Positions 1 to 11,240 are shown, numbered from the stretch's first letter. The stretch: 64,000 nt of DNA from Girardinichthys multiradiatus (GCF_021462225.1 NC_061812.1:40496675-40560674); one strand, 5' to 3'. Numbers and translations: made by a program. Notes: generated from the letters alone by a model not told the origin.

Positions 1-657
1 GCTACCAAAATAAGATGCAGCCTTAGTTATGTGCTTATCCCTGACATATGATCTGAAAGGGGATTTAAAAAAGCAAAGGACTGACATGCAGACAACAGGA
101 TTAAGAGAAGTAAATAATCAGTTTTTTAGTTAAAAACAAATCCAAGCAACTAAAACCAACACATTCTGAACATTGCGTGGTAAAGTACAGAAGGAGAACA
201 AAGAACAGGAATGATCTGACAGAGAACAGAACAAACAGGAAGCATTTGCATTAAAGTAGATTACAATAGAAAGAAGGATAAAAAAAAAACATAGATAATA
301 AAATTAAAAAATCTAGAAGTAACACATGGACACGGAGCATGCAAAAAGGCATGCAAAAAGGCAGAAAAATAACTACCTAAGATGATCCTTACTAAACGAC
401 ACAGAAACATACAAACCTGGAGATAACATATAGATCACAGACAGCCAAACAAAATTCAGAATATAAATATCCTTCACACTAACACATGAAGGGAAAGGGA
501 ATTCACAACATGTTGGAGTTTATGTGTTGAAACATTTTTAGCATTTTAGAAAATTAATCTCTTGTGTTTCTGCAACTAAATATATCTATGTCGGATGTAT
601 TCACTTACAGTTGTGGCTAACAACAGTGAGCTCAGCTTTCTTGTTCCCTTCCTGCAG
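1..657. other. Gene-free A-rich sequence
   Basis: No open frame or recognisable repeat was found. The stretch is A-rich on the plus strand with short A runs and one small direct repeat near 340-365 (gcatgcaaaaaggcatgcaa). It ends in a pyrimidine-rich tract (about 636-657) that belongs to the candidate splice acceptor described next. Confidence 0.5.
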
Positions 658-729
658 CCCGCAGTTGTCACAGTAAACCTGGTGTTACAACCAAAGCTGG
701 GGCAGCAGCAAGCCACGGTGCACTCACAG
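658..729 (+). other. Candidate 72-nt internal exon (unidentified)
   Basis: A pyrimidine-rich tract ending in cttcctgcag (648-657) looks like a good 3' splice site, and cactcacag/gtaatt (729/730) like a good 5' splice site. The 72 nt between them are a multiple of three and open in two phases; one reads PAVVTVNLVLQPKLG followed by a Gln-rich end. I do not recognise the protein. The minus strand of the same interval also has a Cys-rich open frame ending at a GTAAGT-like site, so strand is uncertain. No neighbouring exon was found, so a chance match or a relic is possible. Confidence 0.22.
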
Positions 730-1001
730 GTAATTCACCATTTGTTTGTCCTGGCAGGGATACATTTAGAACATCACGTACTTCAGCTGAATGAGGAAGG
801 GATCGATATGCAACCGTCTCAACAAATAGGATTTAGCTCCAATTAGATTCCATTTCCAGGTGTTATGCGTCTGAATGTCCTGTTTTGACAGAGTTAGACT
901 TGGAGAGCAGGAATATTAAATAGCTGTTCTACCCAGCAAACACTTACACAGCTGGAGATTTTGTGGCTGGCCCACAGTTTTACACTCATTTACTGTTTTA
1001 C

Positions 1002-2760
1002 AGTCTCAGAAGTGAGCGTTTTCACATTTGTCACATTATAACAGCAAACTTTAATGTATTTATGTGGGATTTTATGTGATATACCAACACAAAATAACAT
1101 ATAATTAAGAAATGAAGGCGAAATTCAGCATTCAGATTTTTTTAAATAACTACAAATCGGAAAAGTGTGTTGAACATTTGCTACTGGCTACTGGTCTTTG
1201 GTTGAATTTGTACTAGCTTTGCAGATCTAGGGATTGGATTTTTTGTTTATTCTTCTTTGCAAAATTGCTTAAGCTTAAGAAGATTGGATGGACAGTGTCT
1301 GTGAACATCACTTTTGAAATCTTACAGTTTCTGGATTGGATTTGGGTTTGGAATTGGACTGGGCAATTCTGAAACGTGAATATGCTTTGGAATAAACAAT
1401 TCGATTGCAGCCCTGGGTGTGTGTTTAGGGTTATTGTCCTGCTCCAGGATTGCCCTGTGTTTACCTTTATCCATTATAATCTAGGCCATTACTCATATTG
1501 AAACACAATAAAGGCCTGTCCAGTGAACAAAACAAATAGTTAAATAGATAGTAACTACAAGCAACGGTTTACCTAATAATCTTTGAAATGAGTTATAAGA
1601 GATTGATATTTTAAAGAATATAATAGTACATGTTGTGGCCCTGTCTCTTCCTCTGCATTGTGTTCAGACTAAAGGAAGCCTGAACTCTTTAAAAGGTTCC
1701 AGAAAAGTATATTTATTGTTTGAGAAAGGGGAAAGTAAACTATGCATTTCAGGGTTTAATGCTGGAAACTGAAATCCAGAAACTGATATTTGTTTTAGAT
1801 GTTTTAGATCGTATTAGGATATTTTAGTTGTTTTGATGTTCCGTTACTGCACATGTGATCTTGTTGCCTCTGTTTTATGGTAGGTCTGTTAAGTTGAGGG
1901 TGTAGTAGGTAATAAAAGGGTGCCTGTCAAGATCATTCTGGACCTCATGTGACCTGCTGAAAAGGTGCAAAATGTTGCCACCACCATGTTTCACAGTGGG
2001 GAGTGTGTATTGAGATGCACAGTATAATGTTTTCCCCCACACATACCATTTTGAATGTAGTCCAAAAGTATCAACTTTGTTCTCATCTGACAAGAGTACA
2101 TTCTTCCAAATGTTTGGTATGTTTTCTACATAGCCTGTGGCAAACTGCAAATGCAACTTTCTTTTCACAATAGCTGGTGTAGTTGGCTAGACCCAAACAC
2201 AGTAAAGAACTGGAAGTGGGTAGGGAGAAGAACGCATTTTGCTCTAATAACACCCGAAAAACTACACTAGATTTCAGAAAGGAGGCGTGTGTTACAAAAG
2301 GACCGGATACACAACCAGGATGGCGGAGACAAAAGGTTGGCACTTACAGCACAGGAGGCTAATGAAGGACCGATATCTGAGCAGAGAACAGGTGGGCAGA
2401 TCTTCCTTTCAAAGCCAATGCCTATGGTCACCTGACCACTACCTGACGGTTTGCTTAGCTTAGACCGACATCCATGTCTTAATAGGTTTGCAGTTGTATC
2501 ATAATCTTTTCATGTTCAGATGATGGATTCATCTGTTTTCAATGGCATTTTCAAAAATTGGAATATTGTTTTATAACCTAACCTTGCATTAAACCTCTTC
2601 ACAACTTCATCCCTAAAAAGAATTAAAACCATGTATCATTTTTATTCCACTTTATAGTTATCCACTTTGTGCTCATCTATTATATTAAATCAAAATAAAA
2701 CACACTGAAGTTAATGGTTACAACAGGACAAAATGATAAGAGGTTCAACAGATGTACTGT
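1002..2760 (-). mobile_element. Degenerate Tc1-like transposon, family A, with insertions
   Basis: Both ends retain the sub-terminal sequence of an abundant teleost Tc1 family: 1015-1110 (cacatttgtcacattataac, then tatgtgatataccaacacaa) and, inverted, 2640-2745. Between them are minus-strand transposase pieces: 1250-1480 (C-terminal half), 1975-2170 (catalytic core) and 2440-2620 (N-terminal helix-turn-helix region). Two stretches, about 1490-1960 and 2190-2430, do not fit the family layout and are probably later insertions or rearranged DNA. The ends are too decayed to show the TA target duplication. Four other fragments of the family lie in the window (20.6, 35.2, 39.0 and 60.8 kb). Confidence 0.8.
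1875..2168 (-). pseudogene. Tc1 transposase fragment (catalytic core)
   Basis: A 97-codon open frame holds the core of a Tc1/mariner transposase, the DDE enzyme that cuts and rejoins transposon ends. It shows WKNVLLSDENKVDTFG, where the D of SDENK is the first catalytic aspartate, then a Trp/Gly turn and PTVKHGGGNILH, the conserved TVKHGGG block. Tc1 transposases are normally about 340 residues; here the second Asp and the Glu are missing and both ends run into unrelated codons. It belongs to the family A remnant around it and cannot be functional. Family assignment is firm. Confidence 0.85.
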
Positions 2761-3589
2761 AAATACTTCTGCAATCTGTGCTGTACCCAGTTCTCCAGTC
2801 TCACCCTTTGTAGCCCCACCTCACTTCTAATGGTCTCTTTCCTCTTTTTTGGGCCCTCACACATTTGGCTTTCTATGCCCTGAATAGAAACAGAACAATA
2901 TAATTCTACAATTTCAGTTATTGTCATCTTGTAGAGCTCCCCATGCCACTGTAGGGATGGAAAACATCACAGATCAAAAACCACATGGGGGAATGTGACA
3001 CGCTGGAGAGTTGCGGGTGGACTCGTGAAAAGTCATTAAGTGCCCGCTTTGTCCTCGTGTAAAAGGGAGCGCCCTGGGTCAAATGGAGACGGCGACTGCA
3101 GAGGTGTAGTCGAGACAGACCTCAATCATAACAGGCCAAATGGGCAGGTCTAAGGGTGCAATGGGGGTCCAATTACAGGGTTTCTTGACAGCTGCTCACC
3201 AACACCACCCTTGTTCACCTACACTAGAAGCCAACCAATGGCTGGTCTGCAGAGGACATTGTTAGCTCCTGAAAAGTTATCTCCCTGGGCACCCTGTAGG
3301 AACAATGGTCCACTGCACACAATTTAAGGGCATCACTGTGCACGAAGGAATTTAGCTTGATGAGCAAAAGGGCTCTTTTCTTTTTTCCTTATCTGTGGTT
3401 GCCAGCATGAGCAGGAAACTATTTGCTCTCTTTTTATCTTTTTCACATGGGTTTTTACTATGGCATGTACTTTCTTGTTTGGTTATGGAAAAGCATTGTA
3501 TTCAGGATCCTCTAGGTCACAATCATTATGTCTTAGGAGGAAGCTGTTTAGAGCCATCTGGTGACAGTGCCGATCTAAATCTGCATTTA
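2761..3589. other. Gene-free interval
   Basis: No gene or known repeat was recognised. The part from 2990 to 3340 is less AT-rich than its surroundings and has no internal repeats, so it could be a conserved regulatory block, but nothing in the sequence proves that. Confidence 0.35.
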
Positions 3590-4159
3590 CAGTTGAAACC
3601 AGCTATTTACATATATAACAAGAGACATGATTTCTTTTTTTTTCCTCGCTCTCCAACACAAAATCAAACTTAATCTTTCCTAATTTAGATGTGTTAGGAT
3701 GGTCAACATAATTTCTATTCCCTAAATGCCAGAAATAACAGTAAGGGAGTATTTTAATCTTCTTCGAAGTCAGGTTTTACATACAGTACATTTCCTTAGG
3801 CAGCAATTTCTTTATTCTGTATGACTTGGGTCAGACCTTTGGGTATACTTCAATAAGCTTCTCACAATAATTTTCTGGAATTTTGTCCCATTCCTCCTAA
3901 CAGAACCGGTGTAACAGAGTCAGGTTTCTATGCTGCCTTGCTCACACACATACCCTTGGATTTATGGTCATACATTTCCAATGGGACTGAGGCTTTGGCT
4001 TTGTGTCTGTCTCGCCAAAACATTAACGTTGTTGTCCATGAGCTAATTTGTACCTAACTGACCTAAAACAGGAACTTTTTGGTCTAATTTAATGTTAGAC
4101 AGTGAGAAAAAAAGGTTATGTGTCTTTTTAAACAGTGTATGTTAACATCTGGTTTGATG
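3590..4159 (-). mobile_element. Internally deleted Tc1-like element, Sleeping Beauty-type ends (family G)
   Basis: The ends are imperfect inverted repeats, cagttgaaaccagctattta at the left and its decayed complement cagtgtatgttaacatctgg...gatg at the right, each next to TA (3588-3589 and 4160-4161), the expected Tc1 target. Inside, 3840-3960 carries on the minus strand the last part of a Tc1 transposase (the region around the ELCQEEW-like and PKG-like C-terminus), and 4055-4130 matches the 3' flank containing ctaactgacctaaaacagg. Most of the transposase is deleted, leaving a 570-bp non-autonomous relic. A second copy is at 16.8 kb. Confidence 0.8.
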
Positions 4160-4954
4160 TAAGAGTCATAATCAAAATATTAATTGCACTGCTGTGAAAA
4201 TGTTCAAAGCTTCAATACATCTGTGAGCAGTGCATTAAACTAAAGGGGTATTTCCTCTGAAACTGCCTGCTAATGTTCCCTGGGGTTGTGCACACACATC
4301 TGTCTTCAGAGAGGGCAACTTGCCCTGCAAGTGAATTACTCTTCAGCACTTAAAGAACATCCATTTTCTTACAGCAGGAGAAACCTGCCTGCCTCCTGCG
4401 CTGCTAAATTGCTGCAGATCGTTTCTGTTGATGAAGAGTGTTTTTTTCTCCTCTTCAGTCTGTGTACAGCAGGAGCTGTTTACAGTAAGAGTTCAAAACA
4501 CATGAACACAGAATGAAACACATGAATATTTGTGTAGATAAAACACATGAACACAGAAAATAAATGCTGCCGCTACATTTGCTCATATTAGTGAAATTCA
4601 CAAACATAACCTCCTCCAGTAAAACAATATGAAGAGATTTTGTGTTTTTCAGCAGATTGTTGACCAAACAAGACTCACTTATTTACCAAGCCAAAATCTT
4701 TCTTTAGGAATTTGCTAATTTTACGTGGAATGCTGGTTGTGCAGGTTTCCAAAGACAAGGAAATATCACTTATTGATCATATTATTTCATCATACTGACA
4801 TGTTGCAGTTTCATCAACATTTAATGCAACCTTCAATGTAACAGTAATGGCTGTACCTAGTACTGCAACAATGCAGTAAAAAGGACTTCCTCTAATTAAA
4901 AACAAAAAAGCCTTTCTTCAAAGAAATCCATAAAACTCCTATTTAGTTGTCACA
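4160..4954. other. Gene-free interval
   Basis: No gene was found. The only structure seen is a short imperfect direct repeat near 4497-4560 in which aaacacatgaacacagaa occurs twice with a diverged copy between. Confidence 0.4.
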
Positions 4955-6080
4955 AGTCTTTTCCTGATTGCTGTGCAGAAATGTTGGCCCATTACCCTGT
5001 GCAGAATTTCTTTATTCAGTCACATTGTAGACTTTACAAGCAAAGTTAGCCTGCTTAAGGTCAGGCTCTAGCATTTCAATCCTATTTATCTCTACACTTT
5101 GAATAGTCGTCTCAAAATCTTAATTTTGTTTTAGTTGAGCCATTCAGAGGTGACTGCTAGTGTTTCAGATCATTGTATTACTGCAATGACCTTTTGAGCT
5201 TAAGGTCACAAACTGATTAAAATTTCCTTCAAGATTTTCCTTGAGATTTTGGATTTTATGGATTCTATTTGTTATGGCAAATCATCAAGGATTTGAAGCA
5301 GCAAATAAGCCCAAAACTATGACTCTGCCACCACCATTTTTGACTGTTATGTAATGAAATAATTTAAATTGCTTTTGTCCTTCTAAGGTGACAACCAAGT
5401 CTGAAATGACAATGGCTTCCACCTTCCTTTCTGCCCCATCCTGCTGGTCATCCCCACAGCATTTACAAGCTAAAGGGGAAATGTGCCTGAACAAAAGGTG
5501 TCTCGTTTCTCTTCCTGTCGCTGGAACCCCTGCTGGTTCAACAAACAATTTGTTGCAGAGAAGCCGAAATGTCTGTGTGGAAGTTAGGCTGATTCTCACC
5601 TCTGCTTTTCCTAGAGGGGGTGCCAGGCCACATGGGGTTTTGCCAAACTGATATAAGGAGGTGTCAGCCTTTGTCTCATCGGATTTGGTCTCAGCTCTGC
5701 TCACTAACACGTCTGATGCTGCAAGACCTGTCTTGTCTCCCTTAAGGCTAAATTAATAAAGCTGATTGAATGGTTATCATCGTTCTCTTTCTTTAGAAAA
5801 TAAAAATTTTCTACAACAGTTAGTATGGTGCTATTTTATAATGTAACATGACCCACACCTTCCAAGAATTTCCACTCTTGTCTCATCTGTCCATGAGAAT
5901 ATTCTCAAAAGTGAGTATCAATATGTTTGCCAATTGTGAGACAGGTCTTTGTGTTCTTTTTGATAAGCAATGACTTTGACCTTGGACCTTTTTTTGTACC
6001 AGTCTCTTTTTTATCACTGAATCATGAACATTGATCATATCTGAGACTGGACAAAGGAAGCAAACACATTTCCACCTCAC
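4955..6080 (-). mobile_element. Degenerate Tc1-like transposon, family B, interrupted by a candidate LTR
   Basis: On the minus strand 5883-6080 translates to a Tc1 transposase segment (VHDSVIKKRLVQKK, then LSKRTQRPVSQLANILI and FENILMD, the run up to the first catalytic Asp). Downstream on that strand 4960-5375 matches the C-terminal half, including the tract that encodes the Gly-rich block (gactctgccaccaccatttt at 5322-5341). The two halves would be adjacent in an intact element but are separated by about 440 bp that look like a retroviral-type LTR. Terminal repeats were not found. Stops and small indels throughout make it an old, dead copy. Confidence 0.75.
5376..5818. repeat. Candidate solo LTR inserted in Tc1-B
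   Basis: This 443-bp block interrupts the Tc1-B transposase, begins TGTCC and ends ACAACA (the TG...CA rule of LTRs), and carries a polyadenylation-like aataaa at about 5754 near its right end, suggesting plus orientation. It is more GC-rich than its host element. No convincing 5-bp target duplication is visible (gcttt versus gttag), so the boundaries are inferred from where the Tc1 sequence stops and resumes. A different non-Tc1 insertion is the main alternative. Confidence 0.4.
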
Positions 6081-6937
6081 TGTAGTATTAATATGAGGAA
6101 AATCATGACACCACTATTGCACTGAATAGGAGGGTTTTTGGGCAATACCCAAAAGTCTGGCGAATACATTTTAAAATGAGCTGGAGAAAAGCAGTTAAAG
6201 TAGATGAAGGGTGAAATCTGAGGTGTTCGTGTGCACTCCACTTACTGGGTCATGCTGAAGTACCTAAAAGCTGGAGTTTAAATCATTGACATAACTTTTT
6301 TAATCCAGATTGTAATTAAACTGCAGCCCCCTATTCAGTCAACATTCCCCTTTACAAATACTTCTCTTAATGGTAAACCTGAATGTCTTGACCAGACACC
6401 CTCAGTGCAGCTTTCCTCACAACATACTGGTCCTTTGCATGCCAATTACTCAACAGATTATATCAGCGGTGACTGTGTGACTAGGGGGGTTCATTACCTC
6501 ATTGAACCTGAACCGCCATTAGCCTCTGCCTAGTAAGGTTACATGCAAACTCAATACATTTCAGAGAGGTTGACCTCAGTGTTTGCGGTTTAGCATGTCA
6601 ACTCTCAGGGCTCTGCAGAAGGCTTCACATCTCGATTAGAAAAGTCAGTGGATCACACTAGACACAGACATTATATTCATATTAAATAGTGATCTGCTCT
6701 TCTGTACCTCTGATTTGAGATCATTTGTTTATCTTCCGGCAGCCACATGCTCCAACAGGGTACCTTGAGAAGGGAAAATGCTGATGAGATAGTCACTGGT
6801 TTAGATTGGCATACAAAGTACAATAAAGTAATAGCTTAATATTAAATCTAACTACCCGTACACTGATTATGTTGACAAAAAGATGGGTGTTGTCAAATTA
6901 CTGAAATGTACTCAGATAAACATATCAGCTAATATAA
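6081..6937. other. Gene-free interval
   Basis: No coding or recognised repeat sequence. The stretch 6360-6780 has balanced composition and no internal repetition, so it may be unique host DNA. Confidence 0.4.
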
Positions 6938-7013
6938 ACTACCCGTCAAAAGTTTGGACACACTTTCTGATTTAATTGAATGAGAAAGACTGTTCAAACT
7001 TTTGACCGGTAGT
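6938..7013. mobile_element. Short palindromic Tc1-type MITE
   Basis: Two 23-bp arms, actacccgtcaaaagtttgg (with aca following) and its inverse tgttcaaacttttgaccggt (with agt following), face each other across about 30 bp. The arm sequence is the terminal inverted repeat type of a teleost Tc1 family, so this looks like two transposon ends joined after loss of everything between them. A TA flanks the right end. Confidence 0.65.
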
Positions 7014-7607
7014 ATAGGCGTTATTTCCTGCTCTGGAAAAAGTGATTTAAACTGAAAAAGAAAAACATTGGCTGTACTCCCCACAAAGGAGTTGGAAAAT
7101 ATATTGAGAGATTTCCATTTTTAAATCCTAATTCCCTTTCAGAAAAGCTTGTTTCCTATGTGAGGGACCTACCCTCATTTGTTGCCCAGCTTTTGTCTGA
7201 AGAGGGAAACAGACAAGTGAGTCTATTCTTTCCTCCTCCAAGCTGTATCTGTTTTATTGGAAGTCTCTAGAACTCAATTTCCAAGTCATTTAAGGCTTGT
7301 CTGAGGAAACAGAGCGAGATGGAGATGTGAGATGTAACTTTATGTGTCCATAACACACAATACATGCACAGACAGCTGTTTCACCTGTTGTGGTCATAGA
7401 ACATGTACCTATTAATAGCCAGAATCATATCATTTCAGCATTTTACATTTATGGCCGCTTAACTATTAAACTGGTAGAACTGATAATGAATAATCTCAGA
7501 CCAGCATAAATAAGGTTTACATAATAGGTTCTGTCCAAATTGAAGTAAAACCTCAATACATTTTTTTAATTACAGAAACACAGAAAATCCAGAGATGGAG
7601 GCACATA
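7014..7607. other. Gene-free interval
   Basis: Nothing recognised. The last two bases form the TA target of the adjacent transposon. Confidence 0.4.
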
Positions 7608-9119
7608 CAGGTCCTTCTCAAAATATTAGCATGTTGTGATAAAGTTAATTATTTTCCATAATGTCATGATGAAAATTTAACATTCATATATTTTAGATTC
7701 ATTGGACACTAACTGAAATATTTCAGGTCTTTTATTGTCTTAATACGGATGATTTTGGCATACAGCTCATGAAAACCCAAAATTCCTATCTCACAAAATT
7801 AGGATATCATTAAATGGGTCTCTAAACGAGCTATGAACCTAATCATCTGAATCAACGAGTTAACTCTAAACACCTGCAAAAGATGCCTTTAAAACTCCCA
7901 GCCTGGTTCATCACTCAAAACCCCAATCATGGGTAAGACTGCTGACCTGACTGCTGTCCAGAAGGCCACTATTGACACCCTCAAGCAAGAGGGTAAGACA
8001 CAGAAAGAAATTTCTGAACGAATAGGCTGTTCCCAGAGTGCTGTATCAAGGCACCTCAGTGGGAAGTCTGTGGGAAGGAAAAAGTGTGGCAGAAAACGCT
8101 GCACATTGAGAAGAGGTGACCGGACCCTGAGGAAGATTGTGGAGAAGGGCCGATTCCAGACCTTGGGGGACCTGCGGAAGCAGTGGACTGAGTCTGGAGT
8201 AGAAGCATCCAGAGCCACCGTGCACAGGCATGTGCAGGAAATGGGCTACAGGTGCCTCATTCCCCAGTTCAAGCCACTTTTGAACCAGAAACAGCGGCAG
8301 AAGCGCCTGACCTGGGCTACAGAGAAGCAGCACTGGACTGTTGCTCAGTGGTCCAAAGTACTTTTTTCGGATGAAAGCAAATTCTGCATGTCATTTGGAA
8401 ATCAAGGTGCCAGAGTCTGGAGGAAGACTGGGGAGAAGGAAATGCCAAAATGCCAGAAGTCCAGTGTCAAGTACCCACAGTCAGATGGAAGCACTTGCTT
8501 CCATCTGCTGAAAAGCTTTATGGAGATGAAGATTTCATTTTTCAGCATGACCTGGCACCTGCTCACAGTGCCAAAACCACTGGTAAATGGTTTACTGACC
8601 ATGGTATCACTGTGCTCAATTGGCCTGCCAACTCTCCTGACCTGAACCCCATAGAGAATCTGTGGGATATTGTGAAGAGAACGTTGAGAGACTCAAGACC
8701 CAACACTCTGGATGAGCTAAAGGCCGCTATCGAAGCATCCTGGGCTTCCATAAGACCTCAGCAGTGCCACAGGCTGATTGCCTCCATGCCACGCCGCATT
8801 GAAGCAGTCATTTCTGCAAAAGGATTCCCGACCAGGTATTGAGTGCATAACTGTACATGATTATTTGAAGGTTGACGTTTTTTGTATTAAAAACACTTTT
8901 CTTTTATTGGTCAGATGAAATATGCTAATTTTGTGAGATAGGAATTTTGGGTTTTCATGAGCTGTATGCCATAATCATCCGTATTAAGACAATAAAAGAC
9001 CTGAAATATTTCAGTTAGTGTGCAATGAATCTAAAATATATGAATGTTAAATTTCCATCATGACATTATGGAAAATAATGAACTTTATCACAATATGCTA
9101 ATATTTTGAGAAGGACCTG
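7608..9119 (+). mobile_element. Tc1-like transposon family C, copy 1
   Basis: The element is bounded by TA (7606-7607 and 9120-9121) and has inverted repeats of about 200 bp starting caggtccttctcaaaatatt. It is 1512 bp, about 100 bp shorter than copies 2 and 3 because of a deletion inside the transposase and an 11-bp deletion just upstream of the gene (near 7889). Long inverted repeats flanking a single intronless DD34E transposase are typical of one Tc1 subgroup. Similarity to the two other copies is high over the whole length, suggesting fairly recent spread. Confidence 0.95.
7929..8842 (+). pseudogene. Tc1 DD34E transposase, broken (copy 1)
   Basis: The product would be the DDE transposase of family C. 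The start ATG gives MGKTADLTAVQKATIDTLKQ, leading into a helix-turn-helix (KEISERIGCSQSAVSRHLSG, about residues 28-47), a second DNA-binding helix region, then LFSDESKF with the first catalytic Asp. At 8485-8497 a net loss of 91 bp removes the Gly-rich core and shifts the frame. The C-terminal part resumes in another frame with QHDLAPAH (second Asp) and LNPIENLW (Glu); 34 residues separate the last two, so it is DD34E. All three acidic residues survive, but the protein cannot be made as one chain. Confidence 0.93.
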
Positions 9120-9151
9120 TATTACTCTACACCTCTAAACTGAACTCTTTA

Positions 9152-10200
9152 TTTATTATTATTCCGTCTCCTTTAATGCGGCCCGAACCGTAGCGCGCAC
9201 CCCACAATATATATATCAAAAAGTCCGGCTTGGTCTCAAGATGTGTGCTATTACTTTTATTGGCGTTTCGAGTTACCATGGCGATGTAATTAACGAAAAA
9301 CCACCCCCCAAAATCCCACAGAAATTAATGGAGTCAGGCGACGAAGGAATCCTCAAAATTCACTGTTTTTGAGGCTCTGCTGTATCGCCATACTTTCACC
9401 AAGAAACACAGTTTAACTTTCAGTTTTTAGAGAGGCTTTTCAGAAGTGAAAACGGTTTGTTGATAACTGCTACGGTTTTACTAAAATTAGGCTTCAAGCG
9501 CCACAAAGTTTTCGAGAAAATCCCACTCCTACAGTGCAGATGGAAGTTACCAGAGTGTAAAAAGTGGGTTTTCTTTCAGAAAAAATTCTTTTTAACTCAC
9601 CCTCACGGCCACAAATTTTGCTCTATAGTCACCATTTTCGGTCAGTTTGTAGGGTCGGGCCTCTGCTTTCACACAATATCTTTGAAATTGTTCTAGGTCT
9701 CACGGTTTTCGGTCAAATCCCCCTCGTTCGCCAAGAGTCAGAGGAATTCTGTAGGCCTTCTCCCATGTATTTTCAATGAGAGTTTGACCAGTAGTCCATG
9801 AGCAAAACCATTTTTTTCCATCATCCTATTTTATACTGTGAATGACATAGAGGTATGAAAATCTCCATGATCGGGGACGAGGGATGGCTTTCACCCACAG
9901 TTCAAAAATGTTTCAAATACCATGTACGGTTTCTGAGATATTAGACTTTGTTCGGGAGCATGTTCAGGCATTTTTGTCTTTTTCTCCATTTTTCCCTCTC
10001 TTTTCACCTAGTGTTGTGTCTTTATTATTATATTTTCAACAAAAAAGGATGGATATTATTGTTCCCCTGTCCGTTCTGATAAAACCGGTCCAAGAATGAC
10101 GTTAATAGCCCCTACGGTTTCCGAGTTATGGGTGGTCGTTCGGGAGCATGCACCTCCATGTTATAAAGCCAGCCCAGAGGCAGACAGAGTGAGGTGCTGC
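9152..10200. repeat. Non-coding dispersed repeat of unknown class (about 1 kb)
   Basis: Starts at a (TTA)-rich edge, tattattattccgtctcctt, and continues without coding potential through several sentence-like blocks such as gcgtttcgagttaccatggc and acggtttctgagatattag. I recognise this as the kind of sequence present in many copies in teleost genomes, from memory only. No terminal inverted repeat or target duplication was found. It ends near 10,200, just before a CA microsatellite. Confidence 0.45.
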
Positions 10201-10364
10201 GTGAGTGAGAAACAGCAGGTGTCAAGTTACACTGACGCTCTTTGCTGATTGGCTGATTCATTCCTCACTGTTCTATTTATAGCTTTGTGTATCTCCTACT
10301 GTATATGTCTGGATGTGATTCTGTCTTTCTTTCTGCCTCTATTCTCTCTGTGTTTCACACTTGG

Positions 10365-10365
<1 letters not shown>

Positions 10366-10415
<50 letters not shown>
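10366..10415. repeat. (CA)n microsatellite
   Basis: About 25 uninterrupted CA units. The following 150 bp (ggactttgtattgacttccattc and on) is often found next to CA tracts in fish repeats, so the microsatellite may be part of a larger repeat. Confidence 0.95.
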
Positions 10416-10419
<4 letters not shown>

Positions 10420-10624
10420 AGGATTACTATCTTTTTGAGGACTTTGTATTGACTTCCATTCATTTTCATTCATTTCTATGGCTTAAACCTGACCCGACCC
10501 CTAGCCCTTTGACCATCTTCATAGGAGGCAACTACATGGCGGCCATTTTGTGTGGGGTATGTAAACAGCATATACTGCTGTTCCAACACCCAGACAACAG
10601 TGAATAACCCTAAAGGGCAATTTC

Positions 10625-11240
10625 TTTCATCAACCTTCCATGGTTACTAATGATTTTTTAAAGCTGATAATAGCACACACAATGATTTCAGAAGAACAAG
10701 CAGGTTCTATATAATTAATGGAAGTAACCCAGACCTGACAGGATAACCATGCTTGATTTTCAAAAGAAGACAAAATATGCTCTACAAAATAAAAGCCTTT
10801 ACATTTTAAACAATGGATCATTGCAGGACTAGGCTTTACACTAATGTTGGAGCTTACCCAGTGTAGGAAATGAGACTATGTTGGCCCTTTTAAAATAAGG
10901 TTACTGAAAATTTCGAAATAAAAGCCTCAGTCTTTCAGAGTTATTAGTAATTTGTTTAGCTGATAATAGCATACATAATGGACTTAGAATTGCAACCGGG
11001 TTCTATATAACTAGTGGAACTACGCCAGACCTGAAAGGACATCTATACTGGACTTTCAAAATAACATTCAGACATACCCTACAAAATAAACATCTTCATA
11101 TTTAACACAGCGATAATTGCAGCATTGGTCATAACACTACTGCTGGGACTCAGTAATGGAAATTGGTCTGCTTTATCCTTTCATAATAAAATTTACTCAT
11201 CTTTACAGAAGAAAAGCCTCAACATTCCTTAGTTGAGGCC
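10625..11240. repeat. Diverged tandem duplication, two units of about 296 bp
   Basis: Landmarks recur in the same order one unit apart: gctgataatagc at 10663 and 10959, the block ggttctatataa, ccagacctga, and ctacaaaataaa at 10782 and 11079. The units differ by many substitutions and small indels, so the duplication is old. Neither unit has an open frame. It could be a satellite remnant or a duplicated piece of an unknown element. Confidence 0.8.

Noticed and set aside
7889..8333. Long minus-strand ORFs opposite the Tc1-C transposase (and their equivalents in the other two copies)
   Set aside because: They are mirror frames of the transposase with no domain of their own and recur in all copies only because the sense strand is conserved.
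10249..10607. ORFs with poly-His/Thr runs
   Set aside because: They are translations of the CA microsatellite.
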